A stretch of DNA of 64,000 nt from positions 186,001 to 250,000 of the forward strand of contig NZ_CP077800.1 of assembly GCF_019112525.1 (NCBI RefSeq). Reading direction: 5' to 3'. The stretch comes from Modestobacter sp. L9-4 (GTDB lineage: Bacteria > Actinomycetota > Actinomycetes > Mycobacteriales > Geodermatophilaceae). The translations under genes and the position numbers were made by a program. This document shows positions 41,410 to 51,086 of the stretch, in pieces. The number at the start of each line of letters is the position of its first letter. Within the stretch, counting starts at the first letter, position 1. The notes below the pieces were generated by a model. It was not told the DNA's origin. It worked only from the letters and a program-made list of their open reading frames with translations, and did no database searches.

Positions 41410-41598
41410 GGGGACTCCGTTGTCCGTTGCGTGGGTCCACCGGCGTTCTCGCGCGGTGGCCGGGCACGACGGACCCCGTACCAGGAGCTGTGCAGGGAGG
41501 GGGTCGTGCCCTCGTGCAGTCCTCGAACGCATCGACCGTAGGGAGACCGGCGGAGCACTGTCAACCAGCTCCGGCACGCCCGGTGTCGGTGGCGCTCG

Positions 41599-41604
41599 TA
41601 CCCT
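41599..41604 (+). promoter_or_regulatory. -10 box, probable leaderless start of selO
   Basis: TACCCT ends 7 bases before GTG 41612, with no ribosome site between. Confidence 0.45.
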
Positions 41605-41611
41605 CGGGACG

Positions 41612-43075
41612 GTGACCGTCGCACCGCACGAGACCGTGGTCCTGGGCTCCTCCTTCGCCCGCGCGCTGCCGGAGATGGCCGTGCCGTGGCAGGCCGCCGA
41701 GACCCCCGACCCGACGCTGCTGGTGCTCAACGAGCCGCTCGCCGCCGAGCTCGGCCTGGACCCCGCGGAGCTGCGCGCCCCCGACGGCGTCGCCCTGCTG
41801 ACCGGCACCGCCGTGCCCGCAGGGGCGACCCCGGTGGCGATGGCCTACGCCGGGCACCAGTTCGGCGGGTTCAACCCGCGCCTGGGCGACGGCCGCGCCC
41901 TGCTGCTCGGCGAGCTCACCGACCCCGCCGGCCGGGTGCGCGACCTGCACCTCAAGGGCTCCGGGCGCACCCCCTTCGCCCGCGGCGGTGACGGGCTGGC
42001 CGCGGTCGGCCCGATGCTGCGCGAGCACGTCGTCAGCGAGGCGATGGCCGCCCTGGGCATCCCCACCACCCGCTCGCTGGCCGTGGTGGCGACCGGGCGC
42101 ACGGTGCGACGGGAGACCCCGCTGCCCGGCGCCGTCCTCGCCCGGGTGGCGAGCAGCCACCTGCGGGTGGGCAGCGTGCAGTACGCCGCGGCCTCCGGCG
42201 ACGTCGCGCTGCTGCGCCGGCTCGCCGACGTCGCGATCGCCCGCCACCACCCGGCCGCGGCCGACGCCGAGCAGCCGTACCTGGCGCTGTACGAGGCCGT
42301 GGTGACCGCCCAGGCCGAGCTGGTCGCGCGGTGGATGCAGGTGGGCTTCGTGCACGGCGTGCTCAACACCGACAACGTCACGCTGTCGGGCGAGAGCATC
42401 GACTACGGCCCGTGCGCGTTCATGGAGGCCTACGACCCGGCCACGGTCTACAGCTCGATCGACACCGGCGGCCGGTACGCCTTCGGCAACCAGCCGGTGG
42501 TGACGGAGTGGAACCTGGCCCGGCTGGCCGAGGCACTGCTGCCGCTGTTCGCCGACGACCAGGAGCAGGCCGTCGCGCTGGCCGTGCCCGCGCTGGAGCG
42601 GTTCCGGCCGCAGTACGGCGCCGCGATGCTCACCGGCTGGGCGGCGAAGCTGGGCCTGCCCGCCGGGCTGGACGACGCCGTGGCCGCGCCGCTGGTCGAG
42701 GGGCTGCTGGCCCTGCTGCACGCCGACCACGTCGACCTGACGTCGTTCTGCCGCGCGCTGGCCGGTGCCGCCCGCGGCGACGTGGCGCCGGCGCGCGACC
42801 TGTTCCTGGACCTGGCGGGCTTCGACACGTGGCTGGCCTCCTGGCGGGCGCTGGGCCCCGACGCCGACGCGATGGACCGGGTCAACCCCGTCTACGTCCC
42901 GCGCAACCACCTGGTCGAGGAGGCACTGACCGCCGCGACCGACGGCGACCTGGCGCCGCTGCACCGGCTGCTGGAGGCCGTCACCGACCCGTTCACGCCC
43001 CGGCCCGGACTGGAGCGGTACGCCGCCCCGGCGCCGGTCGACTTCGGTGTGTACCGCACGTTCTGCGGCACCTGA
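41612..43075 (+). CDS. selO: protein adenylyltransferase SelO (pseudokinase)
   Basis: A 487-aa protein. SelO signatures are clear: [100 protein letters not shown] and the C-terminal YRTFCGT. The Lys of LKGSG and the Asn/Asp of NTDN and DYGP match ATP/metal positions of the flipped-ATP kinase fold. SelO transfers AMP to Ser/Thr/Tyr of target proteins in redox stress responses. The antepenultimate residue is Cys where some eukaryotic forms have selenocysteine. GTG 41612 is preferred over the longer low-complexity frame. Confidence 0.92.
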   Translation: MTVAPHETVVLGSSFARALPEMAVPWQAAETPDPTLLVLNEPLAAELGLDPAELRAPDGVALLTGTAVPAGATPVAMAYAGHQFGGFNPRLGDGRALLLGELTDPAGRVRDLHLKGSGRTPFARGGDGLAAVGPMLREHVVSEAMAALGIPTTRSLAVVATGRTVRRETPLPGAVLARVASSHLRVGSVQYAAASGDVALLRRLADVAIARHHPAAADAEQPYLALYEAVVTAQAELVARWMQVGFVHGVLNTDNVTLSGESIDYGPCAFMEAYDPATVYSSIDTGGRYAFGNQPVVTEWNLARLAEALLPLFADDQEQAVALAVPALERFRPQYGAAMLTGWAAKLGLPAGLDDAVAAPLVEGLLALLHADHVDLTSFCRALAGAARGDVAPARDLFLDLAGFDTWLASWRALGPDADAMDRVNPVYVPRNHLVEEALTAATDGDLAPLHRLLEAVTDPFTPRPGLERYAAPAPVDFGVYRTFCGT

Positions 43076-43116
43076 CCGGAGCGTGACCGGCCGCGGCCCG
43101 GGGTACCGCTGCGCCC

Positions 43117-43683
43117 ATGAGCGGGAAGAGCGCGGACGACTACGCGGCCGACTACACCGAGCCCGAGCTGCGGGAGCGACTCAAGGAGGAGATCAAGGCC
43201 GGTGAGAAGGGCGGCCGCGCGGGTCAGTGGAGCGCGCGCAAGAGCCAGCTGCTGACCACCGAGTACGAGCAGCAGGGCGGCGGCTACGTGCACGAGGGCG
43301 AGCGCACCGAGTCCCAACAGCACCTGTCGGAGTGGACGGCTCAGGACTGGCACACCGCCGACGGCGGCACCGCCGAGCGCGGCGAGCACGAGACCGCGCG
43401 CTACCTGCCCGACGCCGCCTGGGCGCTGCTGAGCGAGGACGAGAAGAAGGCCACCGACGCGGCGAAGCGGCACGGCGAGGGCCAGCACGTGCCCAACACC
43501 GAGGCCGCCAAGGAGGCCCGCAAGGCCGCCGAGCTGGTCGACGTCCCGGCCCCGGAGGCGCGGGAGAAAGTGCGGGAGATGCACGGGGACTCCCAGCTGG
43601 ACCGCGCCGAGCGGGCGGAGGAGCTGGGGCGGCACCGGAAGACGGTGCTCGGGGAGATCGAGCACCAGCGCTCGGCGGAGTAG
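43117..43683 (+). CDS. DUF5872 family protein
   Basis: A 188-aa highly charged, hydrophilic protein from ATG 43117. The family core is recognisable: YTEPELRERLKEEIKAGEKGGRAGQWSARKSQLLTTEYEQQGGGY, LSEWTAQDWHTADG, ARYLPDAAWALLSEDEKKATDAAKRHGEGQHVPNTEAAKEARK. The C-terminal 50 residues are a charged helix. The family is widespread in bacteria of soil and dry habitats, and its role is unknown; the composition suggests a stress-linked or nucleic-acid-binding protein (inference). Convergent with the next gene. Confidence 0.75.
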   Translation: MSGKSADDYAADYTEPELRERLKEEIKAGEKGGRAGQWSARKSQLLTTEYEQQGGGYVHEGERTESQQHLSEWTAQDWHTADGGTAERGEHETARYLPDAAWALLSEDEKKATDAAKRHGEGQHVPNTEAAKEARKAAELVDVPAPEAREKVREMHGDSQLDRAERAEELGRHRKTVLGEIEHQRSAE

Positions 43684-43715
43684 CCGGCGACGGTCGGCCC
43701 GGCGCCCGCGGAGCC

Positions 43716-44096
43716 TCAGTCCCGCGGCGCGGCGGGTGCGCTCAGCAGTCCGGCGAGCGCCGACACGGCCGAGGTGGTGCCGCTCACCCAGATCGGGCGG
43801 GCGTGCTGGGGCCAGCGCAGCCGGGCCAGGACCATGCTCGTGGCGTGCAGGCTGTCGATGCCCGCACCGGCGAGCACCACCGCACGCGTCGGGCGCACCA
43901 GCGTGACCGCGCTCTGTGCCACCAGGCGGGCGCCGAGCACCCGGACGATCCAGGCAGCCGGCTCCGGTCCACCGCCGCACACCGCGCGGGTGAGGCCGCC
44001 GGGACGGAGCAGCATCACGGCTCCCCACCCCGTCCAGAGGACGGCGAGCACCCGGGTGACCCGACTGTCGGTGCTGCCAACGCGACGAGCGCTCAT
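43716..44096 (-). CDS. small membrane protein, DUF4267-like
   Basis: A 126-aa protein from ATG 44096 with about three to four hydrophobic stretches (VLAVLWTGWGAVMLL, IVRVLGARLVAQSAVTLV, AVVLAGAGIDSLHATSMVLARL, and a short C-terminal one). The R-x-L-G-A-R-L-V-A-Q pattern matches the R-L-I-A-A-R-N-I-A pattern of the small protein at 53515, so the two are probably distant paralogues. Function unknown. The in-frame extension to 44210 is Pro/Gly-rich and was excluded. Confidence 0.65.
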   Translation of the reverse strand: MSARRVGSTDSRVTRVLAVLWTGWGAVMLLRPGGLTRAVCGGGPEPAAWIVRVLGARLVAQSAVTLVRPTRAVVLAGAGIDSLHATSMVLARLRWPQHARPIWVSGTTSAVSALAGLLSAPAAPRD

Positions 44097-44404
44097 GCTC
44101 TGCCCCTGCTCTCCAGCGGTGCCTCGAGCCACCCGCGGGAGCCGGGTCGGCGGGTGCCGCTCCCCGGTGCTACCCGGGCCACCCGCACCGACACGTACCG
44201 GCCTGGCCACCCGCCCTGAGTGGGACGGGGGCGGCCCACCAGTGCTGGGACAGGTAGTGCTCGTGGGACGTGGGCAGGCTCCTGCGCCAGGAGGCCATCG
44301 ATGTGCCGATCGCGGCCTGATCGGTTCCGGATGCTCCTGTACTTCGGATGGTTGCGCACTGAGAATCTCCCGCAGGCCCAGTCACCTCACAGCACAGGAG
44401 CGGC
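44097..44404. other. 308-base divergent intergenic region
   Basis: No gene is seen. The part near 44290-44380 is less GC-rich than its surroundings and must hold the promoter of the LGFP protein, whose ATG is preceded by AGGAGCGGC. I could not choose a firm -35/-10 pair. Confidence 0.4.
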
Positions 44405-45643
44405 ATGTCACGCGACGCACACCCCACCTCCTCCTCAGGGCACGCCCTGCGGAAGACGCTCGCCGTCGGGGGGTTGACGCTCGCGGTGGCCCTGGGTGCC
44501 GCGCCGGCAGCCCACGCCGACCTGTTCACCTCGCCCGCCACCGGTACGCACGACGTCCACGGCGACATCCTGGCCCGGTACAACGCCGTGGGCGGTCCGG
44601 GCGGCGCGCTCGGCTACCCGACGACCGACGAGCAGGGCACGCCCCGCGTCTACGGTGCCGTCAACCACTTCCAGTACGGGTCGATCTACTGGTCGCCTGC
44701 CTCTGGCGCGCACGCCGTCCGCGGCGCGATCCGGGACACCTGGGCCGCGCTCGGGTGGGAGAACGGCACCCCCGGGTTCCCCGTGACCGACGAGTCCCCG
44801 GTGCGCGGTGGCGCAGGGCAGCACTTCCAGGGCGGCTCGATCTACTGGTCCGGGCCCACCGGCGCGCACGAGGTGCACGGCGCCATCCGCGACAAGTGGG
44901 CCTCGCTGGGCTGGGAGAACTCCGAGCTCGGCTTCCCCACGACCAACGAGCTCGGGACCCCCAACCGCCGGGGTGTGTACACCGGCTTCTCCGGCGGCTC
45001 GATCTACTTCTCCCCTGCCACGGGCGCCCAGGCCGTCCGCGGGGCCATCCGCGACCGGTGGGGCACGGCCGGCTACGAGAACGGCTTCCTCGGGTTCCCG
45101 ACCACCAGCGAGACCCCGGTGGCCGGCGGTGCGGTCAACCACTTCCAGGGCGGCTCGATCTACTGGTCCCCGGCCAACGGCGCGCACATCGTCCAGGGCG
45201 CCATCCGGGACAAGTGGGCCTCCATGGGCTGGCAGGAGTCAGCGCTGGGCTTCCCCACGACCGGTGAGTACGACGTGCCGGGCGGAAAGCGGGAGAACTT
45301 CGAGCGCGGCTCGATCACCTGGACGCCGCAGACCGGCGCCCAGGTCGACCCGCCGAGCGTCGCTGCGGCGAACGCCCGGCAGAAGGCACAGGACTACCTC
45401 AAGTACTCCGCCTTCTCGCGGTCCGGCCTCATCGAGCAACTGCAGTACGAGAAGTTCTCCCTCCAGGACTCGACCTGGGCCGTCGACAGCCTGGGCGTGG
45501 ACTGGTACCAGCAGGCGGTCAAGAAGGGTGCGTCGTACCTGAAGTACTCGTCGTTCTCCCGCGACGGGCTCATCGACCAGCTCGAGTACGAGGGCTTCAC
45601 GCACGACCAGGCCGTTTACGGGACCACCCGGAACGGTCTGTGA
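44405..45643 (+). CDS. secreted LGFP-repeat protein with C-terminal Ltp-type repeats
   Basis: A 412-aa exported protein. The signal peptide spans about 1-38 (KTLAVGGLTLAVALGAAPAAHA). Five LGFP-type repeats follow (ALGYPTTDE, TPGFPVTDE, ELGFPTTNE, FLGFPTTSE, ALGFPTTGE), each with FxxGSIYWSP-type and GAIRDKW segments. These repeats bind cell-wall polymer in mycolyltransferases and hydrolases. Residues 325-412 carry two copies of the Ltp/host-cell-surface-exposed repeat (DYLKYSAFSRSGLIEQLQYEKFS, SYLKYSSFSRDGLIDQLEYEGFT). In Streptococcus phage TP-J34, Ltp blocks DNA injection by other phages. No lipobox Cys or catalytic domain is seen. Confidence 0.85.
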   Translation: MSRDAHPTSSSGHALRKTLAVGGLTLAVALGAAPAAHADLFTSPATGTHDVHGDILARYNAVGGPGGALGYPTTDEQGTPRVYGAVNHFQYGSIYWSPASGAHAVRGAIRDTWAALGWENGTPGFPVTDESPVRGGAGQHFQGGSIYWSGPTGAHEVHGAIRDKWASLGWENSELGFPTTNELGTPNRRGVYTGFSGGSIYFSPATGAQAVRGAIRDRWGTAGYENGFLGFPTTSETPVAGGAVNHFQGGSIYWSPANGAHIVQGAIRDKWASMGWQESALGFPTTGEYDVPGGKRENFERGSITWTPQTGAQVDPPSVAAANARQKAQDYLKYSAFSRSGLIEQLQYEKFSLQDSTWAVDSLGVDWYQQAVKKGASYLKYSSFSRDGLIDQLEYEGFTHDQAVYGTTRNGL

Positions 45644-45649
45644 ACCGGC

Positions 45650-45688
45650 GCCGTCTCCCGGGTCGCTGCACGCGGCCCGGGAGACGGC
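45650..45688. terminator. hairpin after LGFP-Ltp gene
   Basis: Perfect 13-bp arms GCCGTCTCCCGGG / CCCGGGAGACGGC with a 13-base loop, between convergent stops at 45643 and 45722. Confidence 0.7.
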
Positions 45689-45721
45689 CCACCTCCTCGC
45701 TGGAGTGGTCAGGGGTGCAGG

Positions 45722-47218
45722 TCACGGGTGCGCGGTCGCGTGGTGGCGGTGCTCCTGCGCCCGGTCACGCTCCTCCTCCGCCTCGTCCCGGCGGTCGTGC
45801 CGCCAGTCCAGGACGCCGATGACCAGCGCTGCCAGCGCACCCACCACGGCCACCGCGAGCGCGGCCGCGGCCGCCAGCGGGAAGCGCTGGTCGGTGTGGG
45901 CGAGCACGAGGTAGAACAGCCCGGGCAGGGCCGCGGTGCCGATGGCGCCGCCGAAGCGCTGGAAGGTCTGCAGTGCCCCACCGGCCGAGCCCGCCTGCTC
46001 CACGGGGACGTCGCGCAGCGTGAGCGTCACGTTGGGCGAGATGACGAACCCGCCGCCGATGCCGGCCAGCAGCAGGGTCGGCGCGATCGCCCAGCCGGTC
46101 GCCCCCTCCGGCACGGTGGCGATCAGCAGCGCCGTCGCGGTGAGCCCGACCGCCACCCCGGTCAGGCCGAACACCGTCAGCGCCCGGCCGTACCGCTCGA
46201 CCAGCCGGCCGGCGATCACCGCGGCCGACGCCGATCCCACGGCGAAGGGCGTGACGGCGAGCCCGGACTGCAACGGCGTCCAGCCCAGGCCGGTCTGGAA
46301 GAACAGCGCGAAGGTCAGCCAGATGCCGCTGAAGCCGACGAAGTAGACGGTGCCGAGCGCCACGCCGGGCGCGTAGCCGCGGGTCCCGGTGACCAGCCGC
46401 GGGTCGAACACCGGGTCCTTGCCCGACCGCACCACCCGCTGTTCCCACGACCAGAAGGCCACCAGCAGCACGACCCCGATCGGGAAGCACCACCAGTACC
46501 GGGTGAGCCCGCCGGACTCGGCCTGCACCAGCGGGAAGAGCAGCGCCAGCGCCCCGGTGCCGAGGAGCAGGACGCCGGGGACGTCGATCCGCCCGTGCCC
46601 GGCGGCCTCGCGTGCGGGGATCAGGCGCAGGGCGAGCACGAAGGCCACCACGCCGATCGGCACGTTGACGTAGAAGATCCACCGCCAGCCATCGGGACCG
46701 GATGCCAGCGCGAGCAGCGCGCCGCCCACCACCGGGCCGACGGCGGTGGAGATGCCGACCGTCGCGCCGAAGAAGCCGAACGCCCGTCCGCGCTCCGGGC
46801 CGCGGAACAGCTGCTGGATCAGCGCCGAGTTCTGCGGCGCCAGGACGCCGGCCGCCACACCCTGGGCCAGCCGGGCGGCGATGAGCAGCCCGGCGGTCGG
46901 CGCGGCCCCGGCGGCCGCGCTGCAGACGACGAAGGCGACCAGGCCGATGAGGAACAGCCGGCGGCGGCCGAAGGCGTCCCCGAGCCGCCCGGCCGGCACC
47001 AGCGCGATGCCGAATGCGAGCGCGTAGCCGGACACCACCCACTGCACGGTGGCCGGGGAGGCGCCCAGCCCCTCCTGGAGCGAGGGCAGGGCGACGGAGA
47101 CGATGCTGACGTCGAGCAGCGTCATGAAGCCGACGACGAGGGTCACCCACAGCGCCGTCCAGCGCTTCGGGTCATCGCCTGCGGGCGCGTCCTGCTGGTC
47201 CTGCGCAGTGCCGGTCAC
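45722..47218 (-). CDS. DHA2 family MFS drug transporter (EmrB/QacA-like)
   Basis: A 498-aa protein with about 14 helices from GTG 47218, behind GAGAGGA. Signatures: helix 1 LVVGFMTLLDVSIVSVALPSLQ, motif A GRLGDAFGRRRLFLIG, RLAQGVAAGVLAPQNSALIQQLF and motif C GPVVGGALLAL. The family exports cationic drugs and other amphiphiles with protons. No regulator is adjacent. It lies downstream, on the same strand, of the hemerythrin-esterase gene, with 86 bases between. Confidence 0.88.
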   Translation of the reverse strand: MTGTAQDQQDAPAGDDPKRWTALWVTLVVGFMTLLDVSIVSVALPSLQEGLGASPATVQWVVSGYALAFGIALVPAGRLGDAFGRRRLFLIGLVAFVVCSAAAGAAPTAGLLIAARLAQGVAAGVLAPQNSALIQQLFRGPERGRAFGFFGATVGISTAVGPVVGGALLALASGPDGWRWIFYVNVPIGVVAFVLALRLIPAREAAGHGRIDVPGVLLLGTGALALLFPLVQAESGGLTRYWWCFPIGVVLLVAFWSWEQRVVRSGKDPVFDPRLVTGTRGYAPGVALGTVYFVGFSGIWLTFALFFQTGLGWTPLQSGLAVTPFAVGSASAAVIAGRLVERYGRALTVFGLTGVAVGLTATALLIATVPEGATGWAIAPTLLLAGIGGGFVISPNVTLTLRDVPVEQAGSAGGALQTFQRFGGAIGTAALPGLFYLVLAHTDQRFPLAAAAALAVAVVGALAALVIGVLDWRHDRRDEAEEERDRAQEHRHHATAHP

Positions 47219-47304
47219 GGATGTCCTCTCGGGGTCGCGCCCGGGAGGGCCGTTCGAGGTGGGTAGCGCACCGGCCCCCGCGTCCAGCGGGGGCCGGTGG
47301 GAGG

Positions 47305-48873
47305 TCACACCGCCGCGGCGGCGGGGCGCTCGAAGGCGGCCAGGAAGTGCGCCGCCGCGTCCTGCTGGGCCTGCTCGGCGTCCTCCAGCACCGCGGAGGC
47401 GCCGAAGAACTCGTGCATGACGCCCGGGAAGTAGCGGTGGGTGGTCTCCACCCCGGCCGCTTCGAGGTCCTGGGCGAACTGCTGGCCCTGGCTGCGCAGC
47501 ACGTCGCGCTCGTCGGTGATGACCAGCGTGGGCGGCATGACCGCGCGCTGCTCGGCCGTCCAGTCCAGCAGCGCGATGCGCGGGTCGGTGCCGGCCTCCG
47601 GCTTGCCCTGGAACGCGTGCAGCGCCATCCAGGACAGCAGCGGCCGGTTCAGCGGGCGGGCGTCGGCGGCGTCCTCCATCGACTCGCCGAACTGCTCACC
47701 GGTGGTCAGCGGATAGACCAGCACCTGCGCGCGCGGCATCGGCTCGTGGGCCTCGGCCAGCTGCAGGCTGGTCGCGGCGGCCATGTTCCCGCCGACGGAC
47801 TCGCCACCGATGGCCATGCGGGCGGGGTCCCCGCCCATCTCGGCGGCGTTGAGCACCAGCCAGCGCCAGGCGGTGATCACGTCGTCGTGGCTGGCCGGGA
47901 AGACCGCCTCGGGGGCGCGCCGGTAGTCCGGCGACACGATGATCGCGCCGGTCTTGTTCGACAGCGCCCGGCACGACGCGTCGTAGGTGTCGATGTCGAA
48001 CAGCACCCACCCGCCGCCGTGCACCCACATGATCACCGGCAGCCGGCCCACGGCGGGGTCAGCCGGGGTGTAGACGCGCAGCGTCTGGGTGCCGCCGGCG
48101 CCGTCGGGGATGGACAGGTCCTGCACCGAGCCGACGGGCTCAGGGCCCTCCAGTCCGCGGTCGGCCATGACCTTCTTGACGGCGTCGTCGGGGCCGGGCT
48201 GCTTGCGGGCCTCCTTCGGCGTCAGCGTCTCGAACGGCAGCGGCCGCAGCGAGGCATGCGCGTCGACGATCGCCTGCGCCTGCGGGTTGAGCAGCCCGCT
48301 GGCGTCGGTGGCGGCCTCCGCGTCGGCGCCGGAGACCCGGTCGCGGACCAGGTCGACCGGTGCGGCCAGGGCACCGACGATCTTCTCCTTGATGCCGCCG
48401 TTGGGGGCGGCGGGGTGCGGGTTGGTCGGGCCGCGGCGCTTGGCGGTGAGGAAGTCCTCGCCGAGCTGTGCCATCCGCTCGGCCCCGACCTTGGAGCGGA
48501 ACTCGGGCAGCTCCTGGCCCTCCTCGTCGCCCACGTGGTGCCGGACGACGGCCATCAGCGTCGTGAGCGCCTCCTCGAACGCGGGCTCGCCGGGCTGGGT
48601 GTCGCCCAGGACGACGAGCAGGTCCTTGATCTCCTGGTGCTCGCCGGTGGCGTCGTGGTTCTCCTCCACCATCCCGATCTCGGTCCAGATCGGGTAGAGG
48701 ACGGTCTCCTCGGCGAAGGCGTGCATCGACAGCTCGGTCGAGACCTGGTCGACCAGCACGCGCCGGTTGCCGCGGTGGGCCTCCAGGTGCTGGAACTGGC
48801 GCTCGACGACGGCGTGGTCGTCGGCGATCAGGTGGTCGATGTCACCGGGCAGGGTGGGGTAGCTCAGGGCCAC
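47305..48873 (-). CDS. hemerythrin HHE domain fused to HSL-type alpha/beta hydrolase
   Basis: A 522-aa protein from GTG 48873, with AGGAGA 4 bases upstream. Residues 11-130 form a hemerythrin-like bundle with candidate di-iron ligands His20, His51, Glu55, His79, His112/113 and Glu117. A charged linker (about 131-230) leads to a hormone-sensitive-lipase-family esterase: HGGGW oxyanion motif at 285-289, GGESVGG with Ser359, Asp457 in TDERDVLR and His487 in GVMHEFF. Both halves look complete. HHE proteins sense O2, NO or iron; the esterase substrate is unknown. The fusion suggests redox-gated hydrolysis (inference). Confidence 0.87.
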   Translation of the reverse strand: MALSYPTLPGDIDHLIADDHAVVERQFQHLEAHRGNRRVLVDQVSTELSMHAFAEETVLYPIWTEIGMVEENHDATGEHQEIKDLLVVLGDTQPGEPAFEEALTTLMAVVRHHVGDEEGQELPEFRSKVGAERMAQLGEDFLTAKRRGPTNPHPAAPNGGIKEKIVGALAAPVDLVRDRVSGADAEAATDASGLLNPQAQAIVDAHASLRPLPFETLTPKEARKQPGPDDAVKKVMADRGLEGPEPVGSVQDLSIPDGAGGTQTLRVYTPADPAVGRLPVIMWVHGGGWVLFDIDTYDASCRALSNKTGAIIVSPDYRRAPEAVFPASHDDVITAWRWLVLNAAEMGGDPARMAIGGESVGGNMAAATSLQLAEAHEPMPRAQVLVYPLTTGEQFGESMEDAADARPLNRPLLSWMALHAFQGKPEAGTDPRIALLDWTAEQRAVMPPTLVITDERDVLRSQGQQFAQDLEAAGVETTHRYFPGVMHEFFGASAVLEDAEQAQQDAAAHFLAAFERPAAAAV

Positions 48874-48965
48874 GGGGTCTCCTGGGGTTCTCGGACGTCC
48901 GGTGCGCAGCAGCGCGGCGCCGGTCGGGCTCCCTCGTGCGCTACCCGGTGGTGCACGACCGCACA

Positions 48966-48997
48966 CCGGCCCGTCGGGCGGTCACCCGACGGGCCGG
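48966..48997. terminator. hairpin ending the PaoABC-like operon
   Basis: Perfect 13-bp arms CCGGCCCGTCGGG / CCCGACGGGCCGG with a 6-base loop, 5 bases beyond the minus-strand stop at 49002. Confidence 0.7.
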
Positions 48998-49001
48998 GGG
49001 C

Positions 49002-51086
49002 TCAGTCGAGGCCGGCGAGGACCTTGTCCAGCGTCACCGGCAGGCCACGCACCCGGACACCGGTGGCGTGGTGGACGGCGTTGACCACCGCCGCCGCCGT
49101 CCCGGTGATGCCGATCTCGCCGATGCCCTTGGCACCCATCGCGTTGACGTACGGGTCGTGCTCGTCGAGCCAGTGCGCCTCGATCTGCTGCACGTCGGCG
49201 TTGACGGTGATGTGGTACTCGGCGAGGTCGTGGTTGGCGACCTGGCCGATCCGGGTGTCGAAGACGCTGTTCTCGTGCAGCGCCATCGACAGCCCCATGG
49301 TCATGCCGCCGATGAGCTGCGACCGGGCCGTGCGCGGGTTGATGATCCGGCCGGCCGCGAAGACGCCGATCAGCCGGGGAACCCGGATCTCGCCGGTGTC
49401 GGCGTTCACCCGGGTCTCGACGAACTGGGCGCCGAAGGCGTAGGCGGCGTGCGCGTCGTCCATCGCCGCCTGGTCCACGTCGCCGGAGGCCTCGTCGCCG
49501 TCGCGGGGGTCGGTGCCGTACTTGCCGCGGAACTCCCGGGCGGCCTGCACGATCGCCGAGCCCCAGGTGTTGGTGCCCGAGGAGCCGCCGGCGACCGAGG
49601 CCGTCGGGTACCGGGTGTCCCCGATGTGGACGTCGACGTCGGCGACGTCGACCCCGAGGGCGTCGGCGGCGATCTGCGGCAGCACGGTCCAGGCGCCGGT
49701 GCCGAGGTCGGCCGCGCCGATCTCGACGGCGTACCGCCCGTCGGTGAACCGCACGTTCGCCGTCGACGTCGCCTGCCGCATGGTCGGGTAGACGGAGGAG
49801 GCGACGCCGTAGCCGACCAGCCAGTCGCCCTCCCGCCGCCGGCCGGGCCCGCGGGTGTCCCAGCCGAAGCGCTCGGCGCCCTCGCGCAGGCACTCGACCA
49901 GGTGCCGGCTCGACCACGGCTTCCCGGTGTCGGGGTCGACGTCGGGCTCGTTGACGATGCGCAGCTGCACCGGGTCCATGCCGAGTGCCCCGGCCAGCTC
50001 GTCCATAGCGACCTCGGGGCCGAACATGCCCGGGCACTCCCCCGGTGCCCGCATCCACGACGGGATCGGCACGTCGAGGGGGGCCAGCCGGTGGGTGGTG
50101 CGCCGGTTGGGCGAGGCGTACATCATCCGCGTCGGGACGCCGGTCTGCTCCGCGAACTCCTTGACCTTCGAGGTCTGCTCGACCACGTCGATCGCGATCG
50201 CCGACAGCCGGCCGCGGTGGTCGGCGGCCAGCTGCACCCGCTGGATCGTCGGGGTGCGGTACCCGGTGAGGAAGAACATCTGCTGCCGGGTGAGCGCGAG
50301 CTTCACCGGACGCCCCGGCACGGCACGGGCCGCCATGGTCACCAGCATGACGTTCGCGTGCGGGTTGCCCTTGGAACCGAAGCCGCCGCCCACGTAGGGG
50401 CAGACGACCCGCACCCGCTCCTCGTCCAGGCCGAAGACCTCGCTGACCGCGGCCCGGTCGGGGTGCACGCCCTGGGTGGAGTCCCACAGCGTCAGCGACC
50501 CGTCCTCCCACAGCGCCGTCGTGGCGTGCGGCTCGATCGGGTTGTTGTGCAGCATCTGGGTGTCGTACGTGTGCTCCACCGTCACCTCCGCCGACGCCAT
50601 CGCGGCCGCGACGTCGCCCTCGGCGGTGTCGGTGGGGTGCCCGGCGTTGACCTCCTCCGGCGCGTACAGACCCGGGTGGTCGGTGCGCAGCACGCTGTCG
50701 TGCGGCTGCTCGGCGTAGGTCACCGTGATCCCGTCGGCCACCTCGCGGGCGAGCTCGGAGGTCTCGGCGACGACCACCCCGATCAGCTGCCCGCGGAAGG
50801 CGACCTCCGGCGACTGCAGGACGGCGTACTCGGCGTCCTCGGTCGAGGCCAGCCGCTCGGCGTTGAACGGGGTGAGCACCGCGAGCACGCCGTCCAGCGC
50901 CTCGGCCGCGGCGGTGTCCATCGCGGTCACCCGGCCCAGCGCGATCGTGGCCTGCACCGGGTGGCAGAACGCCGGGTGCTCCACGTCGGTCTCGAACGCG
51001 TAGGTGGCGGTGCCGCGCACCTTGTCCACGCCGTCGCGGCGGACGAGCGACTGCCCGATCGCGTGCGGCTCCAGCAGGTCGGTCAT
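49002..51086 (-). CDS. xanthine dehydrogenase family molybdopterin subunit (PaoC-like)
   Basis: A 694-aa large subunit. It starts [30 protein letters not shown] and has the molybdopterin motif [39 protein letters not shown], and the C-terminal [25 protein letters not shown] with the catalytic-site Glu of the family. Such enzymes hydroxylate aldehydes or N-heterocycles using water. ATG 51086 overlaps the FAD subunit stop. Together with the next two genes it forms the three-subunit PaoABC/YagTSR arrangement. Confidence 0.9.
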   Translation of the reverse strand: MTDLLEPHAIGQSLVRRDGVDKVRGTATYAFETDVEHPAFCHPVQATIALGRVTAMDTAAAEALDGVLAVLTPFNAERLASTEDAEYAVLQSPEVAFRGQLIGVVVAETSELAREVADGITVTYAEQPHDSVLRTDHPGLYAPEEVNAGHPTDTAEGDVAAAMASAEVTVEHTYDTQMLHNNPIEPHATTALWEDGSLTLWDSTQGVHPDRAAVSEVFGLDEERVRVVCPYVGGGFGSKGNPHANVMLVTMAARAVPGRPVKLALTRQQMFFLTGYRTPTIQRVQLAADHRGRLSAIAIDVVEQTSKVKEFAEQTGVPTRMMYASPNRRTTHRLAPLDVPIPSWMRAPGECPGMFGPEVAMDELAGALGMDPVQLRIVNEPDVDPDTGKPWSSRHLVECLREGAERFGWDTRGPGRRREGDWLVGYGVASSVYPTMRQATSTANVRFTDGRYAVEIGAADLGTGAWTVLPQIAADALGVDVADVDVHIGDTRYPTASVAGGSSGTNTWGSAIVQAAREFRGKYGTDPRDGDEASGDVDQAAMDDAHAAYAFGAQFVETRVNADTGEIRVPRLIGVFAAGRIINPRTARSQLIGGMTMGLSMALHENSVFDTRIGQVANHDLAEYHITVNADVQQIEAHWLDEHDPYVNAMGAKGIGEIGITGTAAAVVNAVHHATGVRVRGLPVTLDKVLAGLD

